In this document: positions 28,707 to 39,066 of the stretch, in pieces
Numbering within the stretch: position 1 is the first letter of the stretch
How the letters are laid out: every line of letters begins with the position of its first letter
Assembly (NCBI RefSeq): GCF_030704685.1
Contig: NZ_JAUZDX010000014.1
Span: 62,001 to 126,000 of the forward strand
DNA: 64,000 nucleotides
Direction of reading: 5' to 3'
Source of the DNA: Acidovorax sp. A1169
GTDB taxonomy: Bacteria; Pseudomonadota; Gammaproteobacteria; Burkholderiales; Burkholderiaceae_C
Program-made: the position numbers and the translations under genes
The notes under the pieces: model-generated
Told to the model about the DNA's origin: nothing
The model's database searches: none
What the model saw: the letters and a program-made list of their open reading frames with translations, nothing else

Positions 28707-30020
28707 TTAGCCTTGCTGGCCCATCAGTTCGTCGAACGACACGGCCTTGTCAACGACCTTGGCCTTGCCCAGCACGAAGTCGGTCACGTTGTTCTCGATG
28801 ACCACGGCTTCCACTTCGGCCAGGCGTTGGCGGTCGCCGAAGTACCAGCGCACCACGTCTTCGGGCTTCTCGTAGCTGGCAGCCAGCTCGTCGATGTGGG
28901 CCTTGAGCTGCTCGGGCTTGGCCTGCAGTTCGTTGGCACGCACCAGCTCGGCCACCACCAGGCCCAGGCGCACGCGGCGCTCGGCCTGGGGACGGAACAC
29001 GTCTTCAGGGATCTCGGCCTTGTCGGCGTCCTTCAGGCCGCGTTGCTTGAGGTCAGCGCGGGCGCCTTCCAGCAGGCGGCCGATTTCGGCCTGCACGCTC
29101 GAATTGGGCAGGTCGAGTTCGGCCTTGGCCACCAGGGCGTCCATCACGGCTTGCTTGTTGCGGGCCAGCAGGCGGAACTTGACTTCGCGCTCCAGGTTCT
29201 TCTTGATGTCGGCGCGCAGGCCGTCCACCGAGCCGTCGGCGATGCCCAGCGACTTGGCCAGGGCGTCGTTCACTTCGGGCAGGTTGGCGGCTTCGATCTT
29301 CTTGACCGTGACCAGGAAGTCAGCCGTCTTGCCGGCCACGTCCTTGCCGTGGTAGTCGGCAGGGAAAGCCAGCGGGAAGGTCTTGCTTTCGCCGGTCTTC
29401 ATGCCGCGCACGGCTTCTTCGAATTCCTTGAGCATCTGGCCTTCGCCGACCAGGAACTGGAAGTCTTCGGCCTTGCCGCCTTCGAACGGCTCGCCGTCGA
29501 TCTTGCCTTCGAAGTCCACAGACACGCGGTCACCGTCTTCGGCAGCGGCGCCCTGGGCGCGCTGGGCGAAAGTGCGGCGCTGCTTGCGCAGGATGTCGAT
29601 GGTCTTGTCGATCGCCGAATCGGTCACATCGGCCGATAGCTTCTCGACTTCGGCGTCCGACAGGTCACCGATCTTGACTTCGGGGAACACTTCGAAGATG
29701 GCGTCGAAGGTCACCTGGCCTTCGGGGGCGCCGTCTTTTTCGGTGATGCGGGGCTGACCGGCCACGCGCAGCTTGGCTTCGTTGGCGGCCACGGCAAACG
29801 CTTCACCGACCTTGTCGTTGAGCACTTCGTACTGCACGGAATAGCCGTAACGCTGGGCGACCACGTTCATGGGCACCTTGCCGGGACGGAAGCCGTCCAT
29901 CTTCACGGTGCGCGCCAAGCGCTTCAGACGCGTGTCGACTTCGGTCTGGATCACGGTCAGGGGCACGCTCAGCGTGATCTTGCGCTCGAGCTTCTCAAGG
30001 GTTTCAACAGTAACGGACAT
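28707..30020 (-). CDS. tig: Trigger factor (ribosome-associated chaperone and prolyl isomerase)
   Basis: 437 aa. N-terminal ribosome-binding domain with the GFRPGKVP signature (~44), central FKBP-type PPIase domain (~160-245), and a helical C-terminal chaperone domain. Binds near the ribosomal exit tunnel and protects nascent chains. First protein gene of the tig-clpP-clpX-lon cluster, 66 bases after the tRNA-Leu(UAG) gene on the same strand. Confidence 0.97.
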   Translation of the reverse strand: MSVTVETLEKLERKITLSVPLTVIQTEVDTRLKRLARTVKMDGFRPGKVPMNVVAQRYGYSVQYEVLNDKVGEAFAVAANEAKLRVAGQPRITEKDGAPEGQVTFDAIFEVFPEVKIGDLSDAEVEKLSADVTDSAIDKTIDILRKQRRTFAQRAQGAAAEDGDRVSVDFEGKIDGEPFEGGKAEDFQFLVGEGQMLKEFEEAVRGMKTGESKTFPLAFPADYHGKDVAGKTADFLVTVKKIEAANLPEVNDALAKSLGIADGSVDGLRADIKKNLEREVKFRLLARNKQAVMDALVAKAELDLPNSSVQAEIGRLLEGARADLKQRGLKDADKAEIPEDVFRPQAERRVRLGLVVAELVRANELQAKPEQLKAHIDELAASYEKPEDVVRWYFGDRQRLAEVEAVVIENNVTDFVLGKAKVVDKAVSFDELMGQQG

Positions 30021-30086
30021 GGCTATTCCTCTTATGGATGTGATCGTGCTGTCTGCAGCGCAGTGTTCCGCAAAGTCTCACATGGA

Positions 30087-30173
30087 TGGTGCGCGGGGCG
30101 GGACTCGAACCCGCACAGTATTGCTACCGTCAGGACCTAAACCTGGTGCGTCTACCAATTTCGCCACCCGCGC
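30087..30173 (-). tRNA. tRNA-Leu (UAG)
   Basis: 87-nt class II tRNA, acceptor GCGCGGG/CCCGCGC, long variable arm, anticodon loop TTTAGGT giving UAG, encoded CCA at 30087-30089. Located just upstream of tig. Confidence 0.96.
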
Positions 30174-30378
30174 GGTTCTACAACTAACAAACAAACAGGC
30201 GGCAAGCTATGCCCGCCGCCTGTGTGAAATCGGTCAACCTTAGATTTTAACCTGAGAAGCGGCGCACACCGATTTCCGCATGCACATTGCGTGCAAGGGT
30301 TCACCCTGCCCCGAGGCCCCTGCCAGCAGCAGGGGGATGGCCATCGGCGGGTACTCAGAGGCTGGGATTCGCAGCCTC

Positions 30379-33300
30379 TCAGGCCAGGGCGGCGCGCTCG
30401 TCCTCGGGCCGCTTCACGCGGAACCAGGCGGCGTACATGGCCGGCAGGGCCAGCAAGGTGAGCACCGTGGCCACGATCAGCCCGCCCATGATGGCCACGG
30501 CCATCGGACCCCAGAACACGCTGCGCGACAGCGGGATCATGGCCAGCACGGCAGCGGCCGCCGTGAGCACGATGGGGCGCAGCCGGCGCACGGCGGATTC
30601 CACAATCGCGTCCCACGCGGGGATGCCCTTGGCGCGGTCCTGTTCGATCTGGTCAATCAGAATCACCGAGTTGCGCTGGATCATGCCCATCAGCGCGATC
30701 ACGCCAAGCAGGGCCACAAAGCCGAAGGGGCGGTTGAGCAGGATCAGCGCGCCCGCCACCCCGGCCAGGCCCAGCGGCCCGGTCAGAAACACCAGCATCG
30801 CGCGGCTGAAGCTGTGCAGTTGCAGCATCAGCAGCGTGAAGGTGACGAACAGCATGATCGGGATGCCCGCCGCAATGGAGGCCGAGCCCTTGGAGCTTTC
30901 CTCCACAGCACCTGCCACCTCGATGCGGTAACCGCCTTGCCCCGCCTCGCGCCACTTGGCCTCGATGGCGCGCAGGCCCGGCAGCAGCTGCGCGGTGACG
31001 GTGGCGCCCTGCACGCCTTCGGTCACGTCGCCCTGCACGGTGATGGCGTAGTCGCGGTTCTCACGCCACATCACGCCCGGCTCCCAGGTGAACACGGGCT
31101 TGGCGATCTGCGTGAGCGGGATCGACTTGCCCGAGGCCGTGGGCAGGTAGGCGTTGGCGATGTCGGTGATGGCGTTGCGCTCATCGAGCGGCTGGCGCAG
31201 CATGATGTCGATGAGCTTGTCGCCCTCGCGGAACTGGCCGACCTGCGTGCCCGAAAGAATGGTCTTGCTGGCCTGGGCGATGGACTGGCTGGTCACGCCC
31301 AGGGCGCGCGCCTTGGCCTGGTCCACCTCCAGGCGCAGCACCTTCACGGACTCGTTCCAGTTGTCGTTCACGCCGCGCATCTGGGGGTTCTCGCGCAGCG
31401 CGGCCTTGACCTCGTCGGCGCGCTCGCGCAGCACCAGCGGGTCCAGCCCGACCACGCGGAACTGCACCGGGTAAGGCACGGGCGGCCCGTTGGGCAGCAG
31501 CTTCACGCGGCCACGCACTTCAGGGAACTCCTGCGCCAGCAGGCCGGGCAGCTTGATGCGCAGGCTCTCGCGCACCTTCAGGTCCTGCGGCACCACGATG
31601 AACTGCGACACGTTGCTCTGCGGGAACACCTGGTCCAGCGGCAGGTAGAAACGCGGCACACCCGAGCCCACCCAGGTGCTCACGGTGTTCACGCCCGGCT
31701 CGGCCAGCAGGCGCGCTTCCACGCGCTTGGTGACCTCTTCGTTGCCCGCGAAGGACGTGCCTTCGGGAAACCACACGTCGACGATGATCTCGGGGCGGCT
31801 CGAATCGGGGAAGAACTGCTGCTGCACCTGGCCCATGCCGAAGATGCCCAGGGCAAACGTACCCACGGTGAGGGCGATGGTGATCCAGCGGTGGCGCACG
31901 CACCAGGTGACCAAGCGGCGAAAGAAGTTGTAGAACGGGCTGTCGAACACTTCGTGCCCGCCCGCCTCCACGCCGTGGTGCTCCTGAGCGTGGGCCACAT
32001 GGGCCGGCACCTTGAGCAGCAGGGTGCCCAGGTAGGGCACGAAGTAGACCGAGACGATCCAGCTCAGGACCAGCGCGAGCACCGTCACCGCGAAGATCGC
32101 GAAGGTGTACTCGCCGGTGGTCGACTTGGCGATGCCGATGGGCAGAAAGCCCACCGCCGTGATCAGCGTGCCTGTGAGCATGGGCATGGCCGTGAGCTCG
32201 TAGGCGAAGGTGGCGGCGCGCACCTTGTCGTAGCCCTCTTCGAGCTTGAGCACCATCATCTCCACGGCGATGATGGCGTCATCCACCAGGAGGCCCAGGG
32301 CGATGATCAGCGAGCCCAGCGAGATCTTGTGCAGCCCGATGTTCCAGTACCACATGCCCAGAAAGGTCACGGCCAACACCATGGGGATGGTGATGCCCAC
32401 CACCAGGCCGGGGCGCGGGTCGATGTACCAGCGCTTCCACAGCGGCTGCTTGCCGGGGCGGCGGTGGAAACCCAGGGCGACGAAGCTCACGGCCAGCACG
32501 ATGACCACGGCCTCGATCAGCACCTTCACGAATTCGTTGACCGAGGTGGCCACGGCCTTGGGCTGGTCCTGCACGTTCACCAGCTTCACGCCGGCGGGCA
32601 GCGCGGAGCCGATGCGGTCGGTGGCCACATGCAGCGCCTTGCCAAGGGCGATGATGTCGCCGCCCTTGGTCATGGAGACACCCAGGGCGATCACTTCCTT
32701 GCCCTGGTGGCGCACCTTCACGGCGGTGGGTTCCACGTAGCCACGCTTGATCTCGGCGATGTCGCCCAGGCGAAGCTGCGCGCCGGAGGGGCCGCGGATC
32801 GGCATGGCCGCGAGGTCTTCCACCGCATTGAACTGGCCGGCCACGCGCACCTGCACCTGGTCCAGCGGCGTCTGCACGGCGCCCGCGCCTTCCACGGCGT
32901 TCTGCTGGCCCAGTTGGGCCAGCACCTGGTTCATGTCCAGGCCCAACTGCGAAAGGCGCTTTTGCGAAATCTCGATGAAGAGCTTTTCATCCTGCACACC
33001 AAACAGCTCGACCTTGGCCACGTCGGGCACGCGCAGCAGCTGCTGGCGTGCGTCGTCGGCAAAGTTCTTGAGCTCGGCGTAGCTGAAGCCTTCGGATTCA
33101 AGCGCGTAGATCACGCCATACACGTCACCGAAGTCGTCGTTGAAGAACGGCCCCTGGATGCCCGAGGGCAACGTGTAGCGCATGTCGCCGATCTTCTTGC
33201 GCACGGTGTACCAGACGTTGGCCACCTCGGCCGCCTTGGACGAGTCCTTGATCTGGAAGATGATCTGCGACTCGCCAGGCTTGGAGTAGCTGCGGATCTT

Positions 33301-33561
33301 GTCGGCGTAGGGCACCTCCTGCAAGGTGCGCTCGAGCTTGTCGGTGACCTGCTCCGCCACCTGCTGCGCCGTGGCGCCGGGCCAGTAGGTGCGCACCACC
33401 ATGGCACGGAAGGTGAAGGGCGGGTCTTCGTCCTGCCCCAGCTGGAAGTAGGCGGCAAAGCCCAGCAGCATCAGCACCACCATCAGGTAGCGCGTGAGCG
33501 CCGGGTGGTCTAGCGCCCATTTGGAGAGGTTGAACCCCTCTTTTGGTTGGATCTGGCTCAT
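30379..33561 (-). CDS. RND efflux transporter, inner-membrane permease
   Basis: 1060 aa, typical of the AcrB/MexB superfamily, with twelve membrane helices in two repeats and two large periplasmic loops. The TM4 proton-relay pair is present in LVDDAIIAVEM. In TM10 the usual relay Lys position reads QRNSVILID, with Arg where AcrB has Lys. Works as a proton-driven trimer with the adaptor encoded 9 bases upstream. No outer-membrane channel gene lies nearby, so a shared TolC-like protein is needed. Substrates unknown. Confidence 0.93.
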   Translation of the reverse strand: MSQIQPKEGFNLSKWALDHPALTRYLMVVLMLLGFAAYFQLGQDEDPPFTFRAMVVRTYWPGATAQQVAEQVTDKLERTLQEVPYADKIRSYSKPGESQIIFQIKDSSKAAEVANVWYTVRKKIGDMRYTLPSGIQGPFFNDDFGDVYGVIYALESEGFSYAELKNFADDARQQLLRVPDVAKVELFGVQDEKLFIEISQKRLSQLGLDMNQVLAQLGQQNAVEGAGAVQTPLDQVQVRVAGQFNAVEDLAAMPIRGPSGAQLRLGDIAEIKRGYVEPTAVKVRHQGKEVIALGVSMTKGGDIIALGKALHVATDRIGSALPAGVKLVNVQDQPKAVATSVNEFVKVLIEAVVIVLAVSFVALGFHRRPGKQPLWKRWYIDPRPGLVVGITIPMVLAVTFLGMWYWNIGLHKISLGSLIIALGLLVDDAIIAVEMMVLKLEEGYDKVRAATFAYELTAMPMLTGTLITAVGFLPIGIAKSTTGEYTFAIFAVTVLALVLSWIVSVYFVPYLGTLLLKVPAHVAHAQEHHGVEAGGHEVFDSPFYNFFRRLVTWCVRHRWITIALTVGTFALGIFGMGQVQQQFFPDSSRPEIIVDVWFPEGTSFAGNEEVTKRVEARLLAEPGVNTVSTWVGSGVPRFYLPLDQVFPQSNVSQFIVVPQDLKVRESLRIKLPGLLAQEFPEVRGRVKLLPNGPPVPYPVQFRVVGLDPLVLRERADEVKAALRENPQMRGVNDNWNESVKVLRLEVDQAKARALGVTSQSIAQASKTILSGTQVGQFREGDKLIDIMLRQPLDERNAITDIANAYLPTASGKSIPLTQIAKPVFTWEPGVMWRENRDYAITVQGDVTEGVQGATVTAQLLPGLRAIEAKWREAGQGGYRIEVAGAVEESSKGSASIAAGIPIMLFVTFTLLMLQLHSFSRAMLVFLTGPLGLAGVAGALILLNRPFGFVALLGVIALMGMIQRNSVILIDQIEQDRAKGIPAWDAIVESAVRRLRPIVLTAAAAVLAMIPLSRSVFWGPMAVAIMGGLIVATVLTLLALPAMYAAWFRVKRPEDERAALA

Positions 33562-33570
33562 GGCGGGCCC

Positions 33571-34791
33571 TTACTTGGAAGCAGGGGCCGCAGCCACGGG
33601 CGTCGCCGCTGGCGCGGGGGCCGCTGCAGCAGCGGGCAGTGCCACATTGCCGGCAGCCGTCTGCGCCTTGGTCGCAGGGGCACCATTCGATTTGGGCTGG
33701 TAGATCATGACCTTCTGCCCGGGCGAAAGCACGTGCACGCCGGTGGCCACCACCTGCATGCCAGGGGTCAGGCCTGCGGCCACCACGGCATCGTTGCCGT
33801 CGGCCGTGGCGATCTGCACCACCTGGGATTTGACGGTGCTGGTGGCCGCGTCGTACACCCATACGGCCGTGGACTGGCCCTCCTGGCGCAGCGCGCTGGT
33901 GGGCAGCTTGATGGCCACCACGCCGGCATGGCCCAGCGCCTTGGGCTGGGCATACACCGTGGCGCCCAAGGCCGGGGCGTCCTTGCCCTCGATGGCCACC
34001 TTGACCTGGAAGGTGCGCGTGGCCGCATCGGCGCTGGCCGCCACCTCGCGCACCTTGCCCGCCAGCTCGGCGCCGCCCGACCAGCCGCGCACGGCCACGT
34101 CGGAGCCCACGGTGATCTGGGCGACCTTGTCCTCGGGCACGGAAAACACCACGTCGCGCGGGCCGTCCTGCGCGATGCGCACCACCGGCGTACCGGCAGA
34201 GACGACTTGGCCCGGCTCGGCCTCGATGCCCGTGACCACGCCCGACACGTCGGCCACCAGGCGCGTGTAGGTGGCCTGGTTGCCCTGCGAAGACAGCTGT
34301 GCGCGCGCCTGGTCCAGCGTGGCCTGCGCGGCCTTCAAGGTCGCGTCGCGGCGCTCCAGCTCGGCGCCGCTGATGAAGTTCTGGTCCTTCAGCGTCTGGT
34401 AGCGCTTGTAGTCGGCTGCCGCCAGGTCGCGCTGCGTGGTGGCCGAAGCCAGTTGCGCACGCGCCGAATCGGCCGCCAGCTGGTAGTCGCGCGGGTCGAG
34501 CTGGGCCAGCACGTCGCCGGCTTTCACGCGCTGGCCGAGCTCGGCTTGGCGCTGCACGATCTTGCCCGCCACGCGAAAGCCCAGGCGCGATTCCACCCGG
34601 GCACGCACCTCACCGGCGTATTCCACCTGCGACTGCAATGCTCCCACGCCCACCGTCATCAGCTTGACGGAACGCACCGGCTCCTCGGGCGGGGCCGGCC
34701 GCGAGCAGGCGGCCAGCACCAGGGCCGAGGCCGCCAGCAACAAAAACCTGGAGGGCCGGTGAATGGGCCGCGAGGCGGAGGGTGTTCGCAT
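33571..34791 (-). CDS. RND efflux periplasmic adaptor lipoprotein
   Basis: 406 aa. Lipoprotein signal peptide with lipobox LAAC (~29), then the biotin-lipoyl-like and coiled-coil hairpin domain (~60-200), and beta-barrel domains; the tail is Ala/Pro-rich (~385-406). Bridges the RND pump to an outer-membrane channel. ATG 34791 fits the signal peptide; ATG 34821 is 10 codons upstream. First gene of the pump operon; the operator-like palindrome at 34886 is about 95 bp upstream. Confidence 0.92.
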   Translation of the reverse strand: MRTPSASRPIHRPSRFLLLAASALVLAACSRPAPPEEPVRSVKLMTVGVGALQSQVEYAGEVRARVESRLGFRVAGKIVQRQAELGQRVKAGDVLAQLDPRDYQLAADSARAQLASATTQRDLAAADYKRYQTLKDQNFISGAELERRDATLKAAQATLDQARAQLSSQGNQATYTRLVADVSGVVTGIEAEPGQVVSAGTPVVRIAQDGPRDVVFSVPEDKVAQITVGSDVAVRGWSGGAELAGKVREVAASADAATRTFQVKVAIEGKDAPALGATVYAQPKALGHAGVVAIKLPTSALRQEGQSTAVWVYDAATSTVKSQVVQIATADGNDAVVAAGLTPGMQVVATGVHVLSPGQKVMIYQPKSNGAPATKAQTAAGNVALPAAAAAPAPAATPVAAAPASK

Positions 34792-34885
34792 GGAAAATCC
34801 GATGAATGAAAAGGGCAACACGAAGGTCGGCCAGCGCCTCCCCCACGACCGCCAGGGCGCTCAGGGTTAACACTGACAAAACAAG

Positions 34886-34907
34886 TTACTGACTGACTGG
34901 TTAGTAA
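34886..34907. promoter_or_regulatory. TetR-type operator-like palindrome
   Basis: 22 bp with arms TTACTnAC...GTnAGTAA, symmetric about the centre (TTACTGAC and GTTAGTAA). It lies between the efflux pump and hpnC. The form is typical of AcrR/TetR-family operators upstream of RND pumps, but no TetR gene is encoded in the window. Confidence 0.55.
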
Positions 34908-34910
34908 TCT

Positions 34911-35840
34911 ATGAGAACGCCCCCGCCTTGTCAAGCGACAATCCACGCCGTGAACCCCACCCAAAGCACCTCGCCCGCTGCCGCCCCATCCACCGCCCCT
35001 GCGGTGGCCCCGCCGGTCACGCATTACGAAAATTTCCCCGTCGCATCGCTGCTGTGCCCGCCGCACCTGCGCCCCGTCATCGCCGCCATCTACGCCTTCG
35101 CCCGCACGGCCGACGACATTGCCGACGAGGGCGATGCCCTGCCCGCCGAGCGCCTGACCGATCTGGCCGCGTTCAACGCCGACCTCTCGGCCATTGCCGA
35201 GGGCCACGCCCCCTCGCCGCGCTGGGCCGATGTGTTCGTGCCGCTGCAGGCCGTGCTGGTCAGCCACCACCTGCCCGTGCCGCTGCTGGCCGACCTGTTG
35301 AGCGCCTTTGCCCAGGACGTGGAAAAAACCCGCGACGCCGACGGCTACGCCGACCGCACCGAGCTGCTCGATTACTGCCGCCGCTCGGCTAACCCCGTGG
35401 GCCGGCTGCTGCTGCACCTGTACGGCGTGGACGGTGAAAAGGCCCTGTCGCAGAGCGACGACATCTGCACCGCGCTGCAACTGGCCAACTTCTGGCAGGA
35501 CCTGAGCGTGGACATCCCGCGCGGGCGCCACTACCTGCCGCGCGAGGACTGCGCCGCCCACGGAGCCTGCCAAGCCGAGCTGCTGGAGCTGCGCAGCACG
35601 CCGGAGAACGCCCGCCTCATCCTGGGGGTGGCCGCCTGGGCCCGCGCCAGCATGCTGCGCGGCGCGCCGCTGGTGCACCGCCTGCCCGGTCGTGCCGGCT
35701 GGGAGCTGCGCCTGGTGGTGCAAGGCGGCCTGCGCATCCTGGACAAGGTGCAGGCCCTGAAAGGGGCCAGCCTGCACACGCGCCCCCGGCTCAACCCCTG
35801 GGACTGGTGCGTGATGCTGGGGCGGGCGCTGGTGATGTAG
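34911..35840 (+). CDS. hpnC: Squalene synthase HpnC
   Basis: 309 aa from ATG 34911 (296 from GTG 34950; neither has a good ribosome-binding site, and ATG 34911 begins only 3 bases after the operator-like site). Trans-isoprenyl diphosphate synthase fold with two Asp-rich motifs, TADDIADE (~70) and FWQDLSVD (~190). In the HpnCDE route it converts presqualene diphosphate to hydroxysqualene. Its partners HpnD and HpnE lie 14-17 kb away (49307 and 51006), an unusual separation. Divergent from the efflux pump. Confidence 0.9.
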   Translation: MRTPPPCQATIHAVNPTQSTSPAAAPSTAPAVAPPVTHYENFPVASLLCPPHLRPVIAAIYAFARTADDIADEGDALPAERLTDLAAFNADLSAIAEGHAPSPRWADVFVPLQAVLVSHHLPVPLLADLLSAFAQDVEKTRDADGYADRTELLDYCRRSANPVGRLLLHLYGVDGEKALSQSDDICTALQLANFWQDLSVDIPRGRHYLPREDCAAHGACQAELLELRSTPENARLILGVAAWARASMLRGAPLVHRLPGRAGWELRLVVQGGLRILDKVQALKGASLHTRPRLNPWDWCVMLGRALVM

Positions 35841-35929
35841 CCCTCTCCACCCGCGCTCGGGCACACTCGCGGACCTACCGAACGACCGCGAACGCGGCAC
35901 CTGCACATTACCGAGGGAGGGCCCGCTCC

Positions 35930-36640
35930 ATGTCTTACAGGCATCTCTTCAAGATCCTCCAATGGGGGCTGATCCTCTTTTGCCTGGGCTTTGCCATTGT
36001 GGGCGGCGTGGTGGCCGAGCGCACACTGGAGCTGCTGCACTGCCAGCCGCATGCCGACCCCGCACTGCGCAGTTGCTCCTGGCTGTCCAACGCACTGGGC
36101 ATGCGCCTTGTCCCCTTCCTCACGGCCGAGGGCGTGGCCGACTACCCATTCGTGCTGCTGCGCAACTTCTGGGCGCTGATCGCCGTGTGGGTTCTGGCCC
36201 TGGTGGCCCTGCGCAGGGCTGAACGCAACGCCGCCAGCGCCGCAGCGGCGGCACCTGGCAGCAGGCCGCCCGCCCGCCCCGGCGTCACCAGCGCCGACAT
36301 GGCCCGCTGGGCGGCACGTGCCGGCTTCTGGGCGCTGTTGCTCGGGCTCGTCGGGTTCTGCATCGCCTTTGGCACGCCCATCCTGGGCAACCAGGTGGCC
36401 CGGGAGATGCTGGGCGCACTGGGTTGCTCACCCGGCACGTTCGACCCCTTCTCATCGCCCTGCATGTCGGCCCCAGGCTTCTGGACGCACCGGCTCACGC
36501 TCTACGTCATCCCGCTCGCGGGCCCGCTGCTGGCGCCGCTATGGCTGGTGATGGCTTTCTGGGATGTGCTGATCGCATGGATGCTGCTCACGGCCGCAGC
36601 GTACTTTCTGCAACGCCGTCTGGCGCTACGCGCCTCCTAG
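35930..36640 (+). CDS. Multi-pass membrane protein of unknown function
   Basis: 236 aa. About five hydrophobic helices: ~10-30, ~75-97, ~128-150, ~188-210 and ~212-228. A GAGGGAGG ribosome-binding region precedes ATG 35930. Four Cys occur in two external pairs (HCQ/SCSW and GCSPG/SPCMS), which could be disulfide-linked in the periplasm. I do not recognise a family. Its stop overlaps the convergent LysR gene by 15 bases. Confidence 0.65.
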   Translation: MSYRHLFKILQWGLILFCLGFAIVGGVVAERTLELLHCQPHADPALRSCSWLSNALGMRLVPFLTAEGVADYPFVLLRNFWALIAVWVLALVALRRAERNAASAAAAAPGSRPPARPGVTSADMARWAARAGFWALLLGLVGFCIAFGTPILGNQVAREMLGALGCSPGTFDPFSSPCMSAPGFWTHRLTLYVIPLAGPLLAPLWLVMAFWDVLIAWMLLTAAAYFLQRRLALRAS

Positions 36641-37576
36641 CCAGCCGCAGAACGCCACCGACGCCGCATCCTGCGCGGCCCGCGGCGAGAGCATCCAGTA
36701 ATACTTCTTGTCGCCCGAGAGCAGCTCCGGGAAGGGCATGGCCAGCAGCCCGCCGGCCAGCGCCTCGCCCAGAAAACGCGGGTTGCCCAGCGCCACGCCC
36801 AGGCCCTGGATGGCGGCCTGCACGCTCAGGTGGGCATGGTCGAAAACCAGGTCGCCGGCGGGCTGGATGTCTTGTGCGCCCGCCTCCCGCAGCCACTGCT
36901 GCCACACCAGCGGGGTCGAGCGGCTGTGCAGCAGCGTGTGCCGCGCCAGATCGCGTGGCGCCTGGATGGCCTTGGCGCCCGCCAGCAGCGCAGGGCCGCA
37001 CACGGGGGTCAGCACATCGGGAAGAAACGCACCCGCACGGATGCCGCGCCAGGGGGTGCGCTGCTGCAGCACCGCCAGCTCGCCATCGGCAAAGCAACGG
37101 ATGGAGACGTCATAGTCCGCCGGCTCGAAGTCCAGATGCCCTACGGTGGTGACGAGCTGCACATCCAGCCCTGGCATCTGCGCGCAAAAGGCCGACAGGC
37201 GCGGGATCAGCCACTGCGTGGCGAAGGTCGACGTGGCATTCACCGCCAGCGTGTTGCGCCGCGTGGGCCGCTTGATGCCGGCGGTGGACCGGGCCATCAG
37301 GTCCAGCGCGCTGGTCAGCCCCGGCAGGTAGGCAGCGCCCGGCGGCGTGAGCGCCAGGCCCCGCCCCTCGCGCTGTACCAGGGCCACACCCAGCCATTCC
37401 TCCAGCGCCTTGATCTGGTGGCTGACGGCGCTTTGCGTCACCGACAGTTCGTGCGCGGCCTGCGTCACGCTGAGCAGCCGGCCTGCCGCCTCGAAGGCGC
37501 GCAGCATGTTCAGCGGCGGCAGGCGGCGGGGCGAGCCCGTTGCGGACAACCCGATTTTGGCATGAGCTGATTTCAT
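36626..37576 (-). CDS. LysR family regulator (GcvA/AmpR type)
   Basis: 316 aa. N-terminal winged helix (LPPLNMLRAFEAAGRLLSVT...SVTQSAVSHQIKALE, ~18-75) and a substrate-binding-protein-like effector domain. The opening LPPLNMLRAFE is characteristic of the GcvA-like subgroup. Divergent from the MFS gene at 37808, its probable target. Confidence 0.9.
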   Translation of the reverse strand: MKSAHAKIGLSATGSPRRLPPLNMLRAFEAAGRLLSVTQAAHELSVTQSAVSHQIKALEEWLGVALVQREGRGLALTPPGAAYLPGLTSALDLMARSTAGIKRPTRRNTLAVNATSTFATQWLIPRLSAFCAQMPGLDVQLVTTVGHLDFEPADYDVSIRCFADGELAVLQQRTPWRGIRAGAFLPDVLTPVCGPALLAGAKAIQAPRDLARHTLLHSRSTPLVWQQWLREAGAQDIQPAGDLVFDHAHLSVQAAIQGLGVALGNPRFLGEALAGGLLAMPFPELLSGDKKYYWMLSPRAAQDAASVAFCGWLGGA

Positions 37577-37807
37577 GAATCCACGAATTATTGTCGATAG
37601 TCATCCGCACAGCCGTCTCTTAGCATTGGCCGCATGCAAGGACACAACTGGTTAGATTTGCTCATTATGTGCCGGGCCTGCGACATGCCTGCGCAGCGGC
37701 CCGCCCGGCCAGCACCGGTGCAAAGCCCTCCCGCCGGCCCAGGGCATGCGCGCACCGCCATCGCCCCGCCATCCAACGACGCCACACTGGCCCTCCCCCT
37801 GCCCACC

Positions 37808-39031
37808 ATGACGGCTTCCAGCGCAAGCACCACCGCACCGATCTCTGCCACGGCCCCGGCACGCCCTTTGGCCGCCAGCCGGGCAGCGGCGCACGCCACG
37901 CGCGTGGCCTTTTTCATCAGCGGCTTTGCCATGGCGGCCTGGGCACCCCTGGTGCCGTTCACCAAAACGCGGCTTTCGATCCACGAAGCCACACTCGGCC
38001 TGCTGTTGCTGTGCATGGGCGCAGGCTCCATCGTCTCCATGCCGCTGGCCGGTGCGCTCAGCGCGCGCTGGGGCTGCCGGCGGGTGCTGGTGGCGTCTAC
38101 GCTGCTGGTCTGCGCCAGCCTGCCGCTGCTGGCCCTGGCACCCACGGCGCCCTGGCTGGGCGTGGCGCTGTTCCTGTTCGGCGCGGGCATCGGCGGGCTG
38201 GGCTGCGCGGGCAACATCCAGGCCGTCCTCGTCGAGCGGGCCAGCGGCCGGCCCATGATGTCGGGCTTTCACGGGCTGTTCAGCCTGGGCGGCGTAGCGG
38301 GGGCCGGCGGTGTGATCGGGCTGCTGGGCCTGGGCGCATCGCTGTGGCAGGCCACCGGCGCAGTGGCAGCTGTGGTGCTGGCGCTGCTGGCGGCGGCGGG
38401 GCCGCACTTCCTGGCCCGGGGCACAGAACAGAGCAGCCCGGCCTTCGCCCGACCCGACATGGAAAGTGGGTCGGTCTTCGCCCGCCCCACGGGGGTGGTG
38501 CTGTTCATCGGCATGCTGTGCTTCATCCTCTTTCTGGCCGAAGGCGCCATGCTGGACTGGAGCGCCGTGCTCCTCACCCAGGTGCAGGGCATGCCCGCCG
38601 AGCGCGCAGGCCTGGGCTATGCCGCCTTTGCGGCTGCGATGACGCTGGGGCGTCTCACCGGAGACCGCTGGGTGCGCCGCATCGGCCCGCCGCGTGCGGT
38701 GCTGGCGGGTGCCTTGATCGCCTCCGCCGGCCTGGCGCTGGCCACGCTGGCGCCCACCTGGCCGCTGGCCCTGCCCGGCTTTGCACTGGTGGGCCTGGGC
38801 TGTTCCAACATCGTGCCCGTGCTGTTCTCCCTCGCGGGCAGGCAGCACGCCATGCCCGAGAGCCTGGCCGTGCCCGCCATTGCCACCATGGGCTATGCGG
38901 GCGTGCTCATGGGCCCGGCGCTGATCGGCTTCGTGGCCCACGGCACCAGCCTGGTGGCCGCCATGCTGGTGCTGGTGGCCTTGCTCGTGGGCGTGGCCAT
39001 GGGCGCCAGGCGCCTGGGCGCACTGGACTGA
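37808..39031 (+). CDS. MFS transporter (YbjJ-like)
   Basis: 407 aa, twelve predicted helices, starting at ~30 (VAFFISGFAMAAWAPLVP). The GxxxxR-type loop of the superfamily is visible after helix 2 (GALSARWGCRR). The frame is open to 37634, but that adds a Pro/Ala-rich leader unlike family members, so ATG 37808 is used. Probably exports or imports a small metabolite under control of the divergent LysR regulator; substrate unknown. The next gene begins 35 bases downstream. Confidence 0.85.
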   Translation: MTASSASTTAPISATAPARPLAASRAAAHATRVAFFISGFAMAAWAPLVPFTKTRLSIHEATLGLLLLCMGAGSIVSMPLAGALSARWGCRRVLVASTLLVCASLPLLALAPTAPWLGVALFLFGAGIGGLGCAGNIQAVLVERASGRPMMSGFHGLFSLGGVAGAGGVIGLLGLGASLWQATGAVAAVVLALLAAAGPHFLARGTEQSSPAFARPDMESGSVFARPTGVVLFIGMLCFILFLAEGAMLDWSAVLLTQVQGMPAERAGLGYAAFAAAMTLGRLTGDRWVRRIGPPRAVLAGALIASAGLALATLAPTWPLALPGFALVGLGCSNIVPVLFSLAGRQHAMPESLAVPAIATMGYAGVLMGPALIGFVAHGTSLVAAMLVLVALLVGVAMGARRLGALD

Positions 39032-39066
39032 CGGAACGAACACAACGCGACGCGAATCACAACGCC

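Noticed and set aside
30280..33513. 1077-codon + strand frame opposite the RND permease
   Set aside because: Shadow of the permease gene; His/Gln-rich with no family features.
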